Below are positions 7,326 through 16,668 of a stretch of DNA of 43,027 nucleotides, one piece after another. Every line of letters begins with the position of its first letter. The first letter of the stretch is position 1. Origin of the DNA: an uncultured bacterium (lineage in GTDB: Bacteria > Verrucomicrobiota > Kiritimatiellia > RFP12 > UBA1067); the NCBI GenBank assembly GCA_902779865.1, contig CACZDG010000037.1:1-43027 (forward strand), in the 5' to 3' direction. The translations under genes were made by a program, and so were the position numbers. The notes under the pieces were generated by a model, which was not told the DNA's origin, ran no database searches, and saw nothing but the letters and a program-made list of their open reading frames with translations.

Positions 7326-8654
7326 ATGAATAAGATGAATCTCATTTGCGCAGTTACATTCGCAACGCTCGCATCCGCATCCGTCGTCGCAGGACCGGGT
7401 GACGGCGGAACTCCGCCCGGCGGCGGTGGGAACCAACCTGGCGGGAACCAGCCTGGCGGCGGTGCGTCAGCCACCTGGACGTTCGACACTTTTCTCGCGT
7501 CCGCGACCACGACATCGGGGTTGATTATCCGTGAGGGGATAATCATAGGTTACGACAGCCCGACGTCTGCGACGGTCGCATCAACGGTTAGGGACATCGC
7601 CGAGGGTGCGCTCGCGGGCTGCACGACGCTTACGAGCATCGACTTCTCCGCGACATCCATCACGGAAATCCCGGAATCCGCGTTCGCCGGATGTTCGAAC
7701 CTCACTACGGTCATTCTCCCATCCACCTGCACAACGATCGGCGCCAACGCCTTTGCGGGCTGCACGAAGCTCGCGACGCTGACGGCGCCTGGAGTGACAA
7801 TGGTGGGTGACGATTCCTTTCGCGCCTGTTCCGCTTTGTCTGTCATTCCCTCTTCCGTCAGGGCAGCAGGCGCATTTTCCTTTGCACAGTCGGGCGTGAC
7901 GTCCGTTGATCTCACCGACATGACGTCGGTTGGCGAGGGCGCGTTTGCGGGATGCGAGAGCCTGACTGCGGCGACGGTCGCTGCGGGCGCAACCCTCCCG
8001 GACGCGCTGTTCGCCGGCTGCACCGCGCTCAACGTGGGCGACTGGTCGGGTGTGGTCGCTTTCGGCCAGGCTGCGCTGGCGGGAATCCCCGCGACGACGT
8101 TCACGCTCTCCTCCTCCGCGACGCTCGGTGCGTATGCGCTCGCGGCGGACGAGGCGACCATTGTCACGACGCTCTCCGGCGCAACTGTGCCCGCATACGA
8201 CGCAACGGCCTTCCTCGGCCGCGAGGTCTCCTATACGCCCGTCGCCGGATCGGTGGCTCGTATCGAGGCATTCGACCTCGTCGAGTGGCTGATTGCCGAT
8301 GCGGCGGGAGATTCACCAACCGTGACTCAGCCCGCCGACTACAACACCGCCACTCTCAAGTCATGGCTCGCCACAGGAAACAACGCCTATCTCTATACCT
8401 ACGCGGATGACCTTGCGGCGAATGCTAGTTTCGTTGGACTGACCATAGACGGCACTCGATTTGTGTACAACGCCCCGACGGATACCGCTATCTCCATCTC
8501 AGTCACACCTGTAGCCTGCTACACGCTTTCCGTGGAAGAAAGCGACTGGAGCGCGGATAATCTCGTCTGGTCAGACGAAGCTGGCGCTTACGTAGCAGCC
8601 GACGCGACGCAACCATCTTGTTTCGCTCGACTCAGGTTTTCATTCAACTGGTAA
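7326..8654 (+). CDS. secreted BspA-type leucine-rich-repeat protein
   Basis: This 442-residue protein has a signal peptide (MNKMNLICAVTFATLASASVVA), then a Gly/Pro/Gln low-complexity linker (GTPPGGGGNQPGGNQPGGG). Several BspA/LRR_5 repeats follow between about residues 90 and 270, with the pattern AFAGCTxLTxIxLPxxxTxIGxxAF (for example ESAFAGCSNLTTVILPSTC). Such repeats mediate adhesion to host or matrix proteins in Bacteroides and Treponema relatives. The C-terminal ~170 residues are unrecognised and end in a Trp-rich segment. The gene lies 25 bases after one beta-helix gene and 20 bases before its paralogue, so all three are probably co-expressed surface proteins. AAAGGA lies before the start. 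The ligand is unknown. Confidence 0.8.
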   Translation: MNKMNLICAVTFATLASASVVAGPGDGGTPPGGGGNQPGGNQPGGGASATWTFDTFLASATTTSGLIIREGIIIGYDSPTSATVASTVRDIAEGALAGCTTLTSIDFSATSITEIPESAFAGCSNLTTVILPSTCTTIGANAFAGCTKLATLTAPGVTMVGDDSFRACSALSVIPSSVRAAGAFSFAQSGVTSVDLTDMTSVGEGAFAGCESLTAATVAAGATLPDALFAGCTALNVGDWSGVVAFGQAALAGIPATTFTLSSSATLGAYALAADEATIVTTLSGATVPAYDATAFLGREVSYTPVAGSVARIEAFDLVEWLIADAAGDSPTVTQPADYNTATLKSWLATGNNAYLYTYADDLAANASFVGLTIDGTRFVYNAPTDTAISISVTPVACYTLSVEESDWSADNLVWSDEAGAYVAADATQPSCFARLRFSFNW

Positions 8655-8674
8655 ACCCCAAAAGGAGAAAAAAC

Positions 8675-11600
8675 ATGAAAAGCAGAGTCCTCGCACTGAC
8701 ACTCGGCTGCGCTGTTGTCGCTTTCGGCGACTATACGCACACGGTCGAATACTCGTCACCGGGCGTTTATGAAATCACCGAGTCCGGTACGGACGTGACG
8801 CTATCCGGCCCGATCAACGGAAACGTCGACGTGAAGCTACCGGCGAACTGTCGAGTCTCACTATCAGGCATCACGATGTCAGGTGTGCTGACAATAAACG
8901 GCGACGCCGAACTTATGCTCGTCGGGGCGAATTCCGTGACAACGGATGACGCAACTGCGATATCCTGTTCGGGCACGCTCACAATCGCCGGCACGGGTTC
9001 GCTCGCAGCCACTTCGTCCGGCGCGAAGAAGACGGGCGTCATCTCTGCGGAGAACCTCACGCTTACGAGTGGGACGACGACGCTGACCATCAACAACCCA
9101 AAGACAAAAAACGCCTGCGGCGTTTCACTTTCCGGTGACTATACGCAAACGGACGGCACGTTGAAGATTGTAGGCTCATCTGACAAGTACAAGCAGAACG
9201 GCGTATTTCTTGCCAAGAAAAACACAAAGGTGACAATTACTGGCGGTACGCTCGATGTGACGCTTGCCGGCGAGAAATCAGTCGGACTCGCAATGGACAA
9301 GGACACCGTGACAGGAACGATGTCCGGCGGAACTTTGAAGTTCGCCATGTCCGGCGACGGTGCCAAAGGTGTGAAGGGCGATGGAACGTTCACGATGACG
9401 GGAGGCTCGCTCGACGCAACGCTCACTGGCGGCGTCGCGGAGGACTACTTCGAATACGAGGACGGTGACGGCAACACATGGAACTACTACGTTACGCTCT
9501 CTTCCTCCACTAAAACGAGCGGCGGAACTGCCACTTACAACACGTCGGCGCTCATCGCGAACGGAATGTATCCAGTGATGGATCCGTCCAAGTGCTACGC
9601 CGTGAAGGTGGGGACGCTTGACATCTCAGGCGGTGCGGTTACGGTCTCGGCAACAGGCACGGCCGGGCGCGGCCTCGGGGCCGACAACATGACGCTTTCC
9701 GGCGGAACGTATGACATAACCGTTGCCGGTGGTCCGACGGCAGTGTACGTGGAATCGCTTGTGGAAAGCGACGATCTCGACGACACGACCTACGCAAGCG
9801 GCGTCTCCACATGCCTTGACGCGGGCGGGGCCGCGTGCCTCAAGACGAGCGGTACAGGCGGCGTGTTGACGATTTCTGGTGGAACATTCAATCTGAAGGC
9901 AACAGGCGATGCCGGTAAGCTCATCAACGCAGCCGGGTATCTCGTAATCGGCACGGAAGGGCAGTCAACGCTTCCGACGGACACTTCGTTCTCGCCCGAC
10001 ATCAACGGCTCTACAACGGGTTCAAAGGTGTATTGTACGGCTGTGAAGCAGAAGTACTATGGGGTACTCGCTGTAGCAACCGCTACGACTGATATCAGCG
10101 GCATACCGCTCTCAATAGCGAGTGATAACCTCGTCAACTCGTCATCGTCGTCACAGATGGGTGGCTTTGGCGGTTTTGGTGGAGGAAATGGTCCCGGTGG
10201 CGGTGTGCCAGGCGGCGGCGACGATGACGCCGACTATTCCAATCCGAAGGGTATCAAGGGCTATTCCGGTGTGACGATACATGGCGGACGTCTCGTCGTC
10301 ACCACAAAGAAAGACGGCGGAGAGGGACTCGAATCAAAGAACGCCATGACGATCAACGGCGGCGTCCTGGAACTCCAGTGTTATGACGACAGCATCAACT
10401 CCGGCGGCGACCTCAACATCAACGGCGGATACATCTACGCACTTTCGACCGGTAACGACGCCATTGACTCTAACGGAAACATCTACATGACTGGCGGAGT
10501 CGTTCTTGCGTTCTCCACCGCTGGAGGCGCGGAGGTGGGAATCGACACCGACAACTCCAGCGGTCTTGTAATCAGCGGTGGACACCTTGTGGCAATTGGC
10601 GGTGCAGCCGGGAACATGGTTGTCGGTTCCAGTGGTTCACAAAAAACGTACAGAAACACTTCCGCTTCGGCCTCAACATATTCGGGCAAATATCTCTCAA
10701 TGACAGGCACGGACACGTTCACCGTGAAAATGCCTGTTTCTTCCGGGTCAATCTCACTCGTCTGCACCATAGAAGGATGGACAAGAGCCGGTACTCCTAC
10801 ATTGTCAAACTCCCCGCCTGCGGTCGGTTCGCTTTCCTTCCACGACGTCTTTATTTCCAGCTACAGCGCAGGCGCAAATGGCGGCGAGTCCAGCGTTGTT
10901 GACGACTCTGGCACAGGTGCAGTGTCGGGCTATGGCACATCGTCATCCCATACGTTGTTCACGTCTGATGCCGCACCGCTTTCTTCCGTGTCTGCGCGTA
11001 TCTATAACGGCTATATCATTACGGACGGCGAAATCTCAGGAACGGTACAGCTAAAAGTCGGCCGTAGAAACTCCCGCACAGGCGTGTCAAAATTTTCTGC
11101 GCAGGTACAGCGGTTAGGCGAGAATAAAATGGTCTATTCCGCATCGGCTTCGGTGGCGGCTTCATCCCCGACAACCATCACGTTGAAACGCTCCTCAGGA
11201 GGTGCCGTGTCCACGCTGATGCTCAGAGTGGCCAACGAATACATGTCCGGATCCATTGACGGATCTGTAATCGAAGGTGCTCGTAACCAAACGGCGGCGA
11301 AGGAGAATCGCTCGGCTGAATATGCGGCGAAGAGCGGAAGAGTCTTAAACATTGCCCTTTCCTCCGCAGGCGCAGACGGTTCAGGTGCCGCATTCGCGAA
11401 CGGCTATTCCGCACTTTCCTTGAAAATCATGACGAAAGGCAAAGCCAAACTCTCGGGTGTCATGTCCGACGGAACGAAGGTTTCCGTGTCTGGCCTCCAA
11501 ATGTTGCTGAACGAGGATGGTTCGGAAACGTGCATTCCGGTAGTCGCTCCAATGTACAAAGGCAAACTCGGCGGATTCGGGTTCCTTCTTTGGATTGCAC

Positions 11601-12043
11601 AAGACGGCGCAATCGACGTGACGAACCTTTCGGAATGGGATGCCTCACCTTCAGCGGCAGCACCATTCACGGCGGCAATGTCATGCGTGGATGCTGCCAT
11701 GCTTGCGGTGCCGAACGACGGAACGCTTGTGTTTTCTGTTGACTCCGTGGGGTTCCCGTCGATGATAGCGTCTCTTCCCGTCCTCGCCGACCTCCTGCCG
11801 CAGGAACTTGCGGTGACGGTCAGTTCGGGGCGTCTAACGGCGGCACAGAATAACGTGACAAAACTGCGCATCTCACGCACGGCATCCACAGGCCTCTTCA
11901 AGGGTTCGTTCGTCGTCTACACCCAGAATGGCGACCGAAGGAAAAATAAGACCGTATCGTTCAATGGCGTGTTTGTGAACGGTAAGGGCTACGGCTCGGC
12001 AACAGTGAAGAAATCCGGTTCCGCTGCGGTGTTGCTGAAATGA
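8675..12043 (+). CDS. large secreted beta-helix protein (Cthe_2159-like) with C-terminal extension
   Basis: This 1122-residue protein starts at the ATG at 8675 (AAAGGAG upstream, signal peptide MKSRVLALTLGCAVVAFG). Residues to about 730 parallel the protein at 5201-7300: TLTIAGTGSLA, GDGAKGVKGDGTFTMTGG, YSNPKGIKGYSGVTIHGG, GGEGLESKNAMTINGG, YDDSINSGGDLNINGGYIY, NDAIDSNGNIYMTGG, EVGIDTDNSSGLVISGG. A Gly-rich insert (QMGGFGGFGGGNGPGGG) sits before the PF14262-like part. The last ~370 residues are a separate region of repeated beta modules (GEISGTVQLKVGRRN, GYSALSLKIMTKGKAKLSGVM, TGLFKGSFVVYT, NGVFVNGKGYGSATVKKSG). I cannot name it; it could attach the protein to the surface or act in secretion. 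A hairpin follows three bases after the stop, so it is likely the last gene of the operon. Confidence 0.82.
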   Translation: MKSRVLALTLGCAVVAFGDYTHTVEYSSPGVYEITESGTDVTLSGPINGNVDVKLPANCRVSLSGITMSGVLTINGDAELMLVGANSVTTDDATAISCSGTLTIAGTGSLAATSSGAKKTGVISAENLTLTSGTTTLTINNPKTKNACGVSLSGDYTQTDGTLKIVGSSDKYKQNGVFLAKKNTKVTITGGTLDVTLAGEKSVGLAMDKDTVTGTMSGGTLKFAMSGDGAKGVKGDGTFTMTGGSLDATLTGGVAEDYFEYEDGDGNTWNYYVTLSSSTKTSGGTATYNTSALIANGMYPVMDPSKCYAVKVGTLDISGGAVTVSATGTAGRGLGADNMTLSGGTYDITVAGGPTAVYVESLVESDDLDDTTYASGVSTCLDAGGAACLKTSGTGGVLTISGGTFNLKATGDAGKLINAAGYLVIGTEGQSTLPTDTSFSPDINGSTTGSKVYCTAVKQKYYGVLAVATATTDISGIPLSIASDNLVNSSSSSQMGGFGGFGGGNGPGGGVPGGGDDDADYSNPKGIKGYSGVTIHGGRLVVTTKKDGGEGLESKNAMTINGGVLELQCYDDSINSGGDLNINGGYIYALSTGNDAIDSNGNIYMTGGVVLAFSTAGGAEVGIDTDNSSGLVISGGHLVAIGGAAGNMVVGSSGSQKTYRNTSASASTYSGKYLSMTGTDTFTVKMPVSSGSISLVCTIEGWTRAGTPTLSNSPPAVGSLSFHDVFISSYSAGANGGESSVVDDSGTGAVSGYGTSSSHTLFTSDAAPLSSVSARIYNGYIITDGEISGTVQLKVGRRNSRTGVSKFSAQVQRLGENKMVYSASASVAASSPTTITLKRSSGGAVSTLMLRVANEYMSGSIDGSVIEGARNQTAAKENRSAEYAAKSGRVLNIALSSAGADGSGAAFANGYSALSLKIMTKGKAKLSGVMSDGTKVSVSGLQMLLNEDGSETCIPVVAPMYKGKLGGFGFLLWIAQDGAIDVTNLSEWDASPSAAAPFTAAMSCVDAAMLAVPNDGTLVFSVDSVGFPSMIASLPVLADLLPQELAVTVSSGRLTAAQNNVTKLRISRTASTGLFKGSFVVYTQNGDRRKNKTVSFNGVFVNGKGYGSATVKKSGSAAVLLK

Positions 12044-12046
12044 CAG

Positions 12047-12063
12047 TGCCTGGCCGCCAGGCA
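12047..12063 (+). terminator. hairpin after the beta-helix operon
   Basis: TGCCTGG-CCG-CCAGGCA is a perfect seven-base-pair GC-rich stem three bases after the stop codon, followed by AAGTAAAAT. A U-tract is lacking, so it may be a 3'-end-protecting hairpin or a weak terminator. Confidence 0.45.
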
Positions 12064-12077
12064 AAGTAAAATACAAC

Positions 12078-12532
12078 TTGAACAGGACGAGGCGGGATTC
12101 GTACCCCGCTTCCGCGGCCGCCTTGAATACGAGACGCTGCTCAAGTCCCGCGCACAACCAGAAGAAGTCTTTTCCGGTGGAGGCGGGCATCTCCGACGAT
12201 GGCTTCTGGGTGAAGCGTTCCACGTTGAACCTGTTGCCCAAGGACGATCCTCGCGGCTGGACGACGAATGCCACCGCCGCCGTGAGCGCACTTGGCCCAC
12301 AAACCCCGGCGGCGGCATCATCTTCCTCGAGAACGTGATACCCGGGGAGAATTATGCGTTCGACATCACGGACGAGATGCGCACGTTCGCGACTAACGGG
12401 ATAAACGGCGTAATCGCCACGTGTTCGCCGAAGAGGGTCTGCGGAAACATCAACCAGACTCCGAAGCTGTATTCAATCGCGGCCGCGAAATATCCGCACC
12501 CTGCGAGCCGTGGATCAAGCTCTCCGTCGTAA
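12078..12532 (+). pseudogene. decayed coding remnant, frameshifted, family unrecognised
   Basis: Two adjoining frames read like real protein but neither is complete. The first contains FPVEAGISDDGFWVKRSTLN then LLPKDDPRGWTTNATAAVSA and loses sense near base 12295. The second continues GGGIIFLENVIPGENYAFDI then TDEMRTFATNGINGVIATC to about base 12490 and runs into the direct repeat. A third frame near 12120-12150 reads LEYETLLKSRAQP and may be the N-terminal piece. There is no good start signal. I take it as the wreck of one gene with at least one frameshift. Bases 12131-12150 also resemble 2485-2508, after the broken esterase. No function can be assigned. Confidence 0.5.
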
Positions 12533-12630
12533 ACTAGCGCTGGACGTGAACGCGGGAATTATAACATTTCACGTCCTTGTCCTTACGGGTGTACTATCCC
12601 CAATGGGTCAAAATGGCGTATTGGGGATAA
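12492..12630 (+). repeat. 139-bp direct repeat, copy 1 (two hairpins)
   Basis: It matches 13834-13972 at 133 of 139 positions with no gaps. Inside are two perfect inverted repeats: GACGTGAA (12543-12550) with TTCACGTC (12568-12575), and TATCCCCAAT (12595-12604) with ATTGGGGATA (12620-12629). Four to six substitutions fall in loops or linkers, so both stems are conserved between copies. The two copies bracket the ATPase gene and its promoter, a 1342-bp unit. It could be a mobile-element end, a recombination site, or a structured RNA. Confidence 0.9.
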
Positions 12631-12633
12631 ATT

Positions 12634-12662
12634 AAACAGAATTGTTTTAAACAGATTTGTTT
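12634..12662. promoter_or_regulatory. tandem operator-like dyads upstream of the ATPase promoter
   Basis: Two copies of a dyad, AAACAGAATTGTTT (12634-12647) and AAACAGATTTGTTT (12649-12662), lie 15 bases apart just upstream of the -35 box at 12672. Each has AAACA/TGTTT arms around four bases. The arrangement suggests a dimeric regulator binding twice. Confidence 0.5.
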
Positions 12663-12671
12663 AATTTATGA

Positions 12672-12701
12672 TTGACGTACACCTGAATACTGCGATATAC
12701 T
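12672..12701 (+). promoter_or_regulatory. sigma-70 promoter for the ATPase gene
   Basis: TTGACG (12672-12677) and TATACT (12696-12701) are separated by 18 bases, giving a start near 12708. This rules out the in-frame ATG at 12668 and supports the ATG at 12725. Confidence 0.65.
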
Positions 12702-12724
12702 GTTTGCCGAAAGGAAAAATAGCT

Positions 12725-13831
12725 ATGAAACCATTTGAGTACGGGTGCGTTGTAAAAGGCGACACGTTCTGTCCTAGACCGGAAATTGAGTCGTTACTGA
12801 CATCAAACATGGAGTCGGGACAGAACACCGTCGTAGTTGGCGAACGACGAATGGGGAAGACTTCGTTGATCATGTCGGCATTCTCCAAGACCCGTCGATG
12901 TCGGTTGCTGTATGTGGATTTGCTGAACATTCGCACGATCTCTGACTTTTGCGACCGAGTGGCTTCTGCAGCCTCGCGCATGGGAACTGGGCGCACGTTT
13001 CTTCAAAAGACGCTTTCTTTTCTTGCGCGCCTTCGTCCTACGCTGTCTGTTGATCCACACAGCGGGATGCCTGTTGTCTCCGTTGACTCGCACCTTGCGG
13101 AACATGTGTCCTCTTTTGAGGACATTATTGCGATGATTGAGAAGTTCGCAGAGAAGGATCGCGTCGTGGTGGTGTTTGACGAGTTCCAGGAGATCCTCAA
13201 GCTTGACAATCCGGAGCAGGCCCTTGCCTCGTTGCGCTCAAGGATTCAGTTTCTTTCCAACACGTGTTTCGTATATTCTGGAAGTGTGCGACGGGACATG
13301 GTTCGCATGTTCATCGATTACAAGAGTCCATTCTACAAGTCTGCCATGACGTTGAACGTTGGTGCGATAGACGACGCAAGCTTCATTAAATTCTTGCAGC
13401 GTAGGTTCTCCGTTGGCGGACGCAAGGCATCGCGGGATTTTCTGCTGAAGGTTCTTGATACGGCCAATCGCGTAAGCGGCGATGTGCAGCAACTGTGTGA
13501 CGCCATCCTAATTGAGACCGAAGGCAAGGTTGAGCTAACGGTCGATGACATAAGCAAGGGCGTGCAATTGGTTTTGAAGCAGGAATCTTCGGCGTTCGAG
13601 ATACAGACGGAGAACCTGTCGAAATATCAGATGAAGGCCTTGCTGGCGGTTGCGAGGTTTGGCGGAAAACATGTTTTCTCGACGGACTTCATTGAACGTG
13701 CGGGGCTGTCGTCCGCACCCACGGTCAAGCGGGCTCTGGGAACGCTTGTCGAGCGTGGAGTGCTCTACTACCATGAAAAGGAATACAAGATTTTCAATCC
13801 ATTTCTTCGGGAATGGCTCACACGGATCTGA
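12725..13831 (+). CDS. P-loop ATPase (archaeal-ATPase/MNS type) with C-terminal winged helix
   Basis: This 368-residue protein has Walker A VGERRMGKTSL (K45) and Walker B VVVVFDEFQEI, then a sensor-like SNTCFVYSGS motif. This is the layout of STAND/archaeal-type ATPases (PF01637-like), often found in multiple copies in mobile or accessory positions. The last ~80 residues (YQMKALLAVARFGGKHVFS, AGLSSAPTVKRALGTLVERG) form a winged-helix domain that may bind DNA. There are no membrane segments. AAGGA lies nine bases before the ATG at 12725. The gene is preceded by its own promoter and paired dyads and is bracketed by 139-bp hairpin repeats, the second beginning three bases after the stop. Its partner and role are unknown. 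Defence, mobile-element maintenance and stress signalling are all possible. Confidence 0.8.
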   Translation: MKPFEYGCVVKGDTFCPRPEIESLLTSNMESGQNTVVVGERRMGKTSLIMSAFSKTRRCRLLYVDLLNIRTISDFCDRVASAASRMGTGRTFLQKTLSFLARLRPTLSVDPHSGMPVVSVDSHLAEHVSSFEDIIAMIEKFAEKDRVVVVFDEFQEILKLDNPEQALASLRSRIQFLSNTCFVYSGSVRRDMVRMFIDYKSPFYKSAMTLNVGAIDDASFIKFLQRRFSVGGRKASRDFLLKVLDTANRVSGDVQQLCDAILIETEGKVELTVDDISKGVQLVLKQESSAFEIQTENLSKYQMKALLAVARFGGKHVFSTDFIERAGLSSAPTVKRALGTLVERGVLYYHEKEYKIFNPFLREWLTRI

Positions 13832-13833
13832 CA

Positions 13834-13972
13834 ATCCGCACCCTGCGAGCCGTGGATCAAGCTCTCCGTCGTAAACTAGCACTGGACGTGAACGCGGGAA
13901 TTATAACATTTCACGTCCTTGGCCTTGCGGGTGTACTATCCCCAATGGGTCAAAATGCATTATTGGGGATAA
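13834..13972 (+). repeat. 139-bp direct repeat, copy 2 (two hairpins)
   Basis: Second copy of the repeat at 12492-12630, starting three bases after the ATPase stop codon. Stems are at 13885-13892 with 13910-13917 and at 13937-13946 with 13962-13971. In this position the hairpins could form the 3' end of the ATPase transcript. Confidence 0.9.
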
Positions 13973-14053
13973 TTTTCGTTGTCTGTTCTAGCTTGTCGTT
14001 GAATAAAATGACTGCCCTTCAGCATGTTACTTGTTTGGCATCGCGTGGAGGTA

Positions 14054-15451
<1,398 letters not shown>

Positions 15452-15497
15452 GCTTTGTTTCCTTTTGGATTGATTGGTTTTTGCTTTGAAATCATTC

Positions 15498-15782
15498 TTA
15501 CCTGATGATGAGCATCATGCCACGGTATTTGTCGGAGCGAAGCGCGATGCCCGCTGAATCTTCGCTTGTGCGCGCACGCGCCTCCAAGGCGTCGGCGGCG
15601 CTTGTGCCGACAAGCACTCCTGCGGCGAGCTCCGTTCCGCCTGAAACAGCGGAATGGCACGGATCCGACGCCGGATAACCGGATACGATGAACTGGTAGC
15701 CGTCAGCGCGTGTAGGCGTTGCGGCGGAGAGGGCGAGCGTACCTGTCAGGACCGCCGCCGTCTTCAGCACTGGATTGTTCAC
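15498..15782 (-). CDS. small secreted protein, probable internal translation start
   Basis: Inside the longer anti-sigma frame, a GTG at 15782 is preceded at eight bases by a perfect AAGGAG. It would start a 94-residue protein that looks complete: a signal peptide with hydrophobic core (VLKTAAVLTGTLALSAATP, cleavage near TRADG) and a short mature domain (YQFIVSGYPASDPCHSAVSG ending in DKYRGMMLIIR). I infer that this was once a separate gene whose upstream neighbour lost its stop codon. Both the short protein and the fusion may be made. No known family is recognised. It sits 46 bases before the SUMF1-like gene. Confidence 0.5.
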   Translation of the reverse strand: MNNPVLKTAAVLTGTLALSAATPTRADGYQFIVSGYPASDPCHSAVSGGTELAAGVLVGTSAADALEARARTSEDSAGIALRSDKYRGMMLIIR

Positions 15783-16130
15783 TTTTGATTCTCCTTGGGT
15801 TTCATGGTTTTCTGGTAGATTGGCTTCAGCCATGTCGGTTGCAGAATCGCCGTGGCGCGATGCGGTGTCCGAGATATATGGCGTCTCGCATGCCGGTTCT
15901 TGGCTTTTATCTGTTTCCACCGGCGGTGTTTCGCCATCCGTCAATACCGTAGAGGCGGTCATGACGGCGGCGGTCGCTGCCGAAACGAGACCAAGTGCCA
16001 GCAGCAGTTTCCAGAAGCGGGAACGGCGGCGCGTCCGAGCCACAAGTCGGCCGACAAGGTCGGTCGAGAACTCGGCGACCGGCACGGATTCGTTCAGGGC
16101 TTCCGTGATTGCACGGTCAAATTCATCCAT
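15498..16130 (-). CDS. anti-sigma-factor-like membrane protein fused to a secreted domain
   Basis: The 210-residue frame starts with a cytoplasmic segment (MDEFDRAITEALNESVPVAE, then FSTDLVGRLVARTRRR) and one membrane helix at about 39-61 (FWKLLLALGLVSAATAAVMT). An acidic, Ser/Thr/Glu-rich linker follows, then a second signal-like helix and the small domain listed separately. The first ~115 residues have the shape of single-pass anti-sigma proteins, although no zinc-binding HxxxCxxC motif is present. Its ATG overlaps the end of the ECF sigma gene by eight bases, with GGAGATAAATA in front, so translation is coupled. By context it should hold that sigma factor at the membrane. The role is inferred from position and topology. 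Confidence 0.65.
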   Translation of the reverse strand: MDEFDRAITEALNESVPVAEFSTDLVGRLVARTRRRSRFWKLLLALGLVSAATAAVMTASTVLTDGETPPVETDKSQEPACETPYISDTASRHGDSATDMAEANLPENHETQGESKVNNPVLKTAAVLTGTLALSAATPTRADGYQFIVSGYPASDPCHSAVSGGTELAAGVLVGTSAADALEARARTSEDSAGIALRSDKYRGMMLIIR

Positions 16131-16668
16131 TATTTATCTCCTTTCCAAGTGGTTTGGCGAGCTGCCTGGCGAGGACGGCGCGTGCATAGTTGAGGCGGCT
16201 CTTGACGGTTCCAAGCGGCAATGCCAGAGTAAGCGCAATCTCGTCCATTGGCAGTCCCTCGAAATAGCGCAACAGCACAACCTCCTTAAGCGGGTCAGAG
16301 AGGTCGGCCACGGCGGTGCGGATGGCTGCATGGTCGGCCTTCGCGACAAGGGCCGTGAACGGCGTCTCTTCCGTGACGACCTCCGGGATTTCGTCCGTGA
16401 ACGTCACAGGGGAGATTTTTTCCCTGCGGAGATCCATCCTGCGGAAGTTGATCAGAATCGTGTAGAGCCAGTTGTAGAAGTTTGTGTTTGGGCGGAACGA
16501 TGAAATCCTGTCGATCGCGCGAGCGAAGGTGCGGAACACCAGTTCCTCGGCGGCGTGCTGGTCACGGCAGAGAATCAGGGCAGACGCGAACAGGCGATCC
16601 TTATAGACCGCCACGAGGATCCTCGCACCGCGCTCGCGATCCTTGATTATCTCCTGCCAAACTTCCAT
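16123..16668 (-). CDS. ECF-type RNA polymerase sigma factor
   Basis: This 181-residue protein has region 2 (LILCRDQHAAEELVFRTFAR, FRPNTNFYNWLYTILINFRR) and region 4 (LKEVVLLRYFEGLPMDEIAL, LPLGTVKSRLNYARAVL), the two-domain layout of ECF sigma-70 factors. I chose the ATG at 16668 (MEVWQEIIKDRERG) because the protein then has normal ECF length. Longer in-frame extensions to 16935 run antisense through a glycosidase remnant and do not look like sigma sequence. No strong Shine-Dalgarno is visible, so the start is less certain than the identity. The next gene is an anti-sigma-like protein overlapping by eight bases, followed by the SUMF1-like gene. AT-rich sequence with TATATT and TATTAT lies just upstream. 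Confidence 0.85.
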   Translation of the reverse strand: MEVWQEIIKDRERGARILVAVYKDRLFASALILCRDQHAAEELVFRTFARAIDRISSFRPNTNFYNWLYTILINFRRMDLRREKISPVTFTDEIPEVVTEETPFTALVAKADHAAIRTAVADLSDPLKEVVLLRYFEGLPMDEIALTLALPLGTVKSRLNYARAVLARQLAKPLGKEINNG

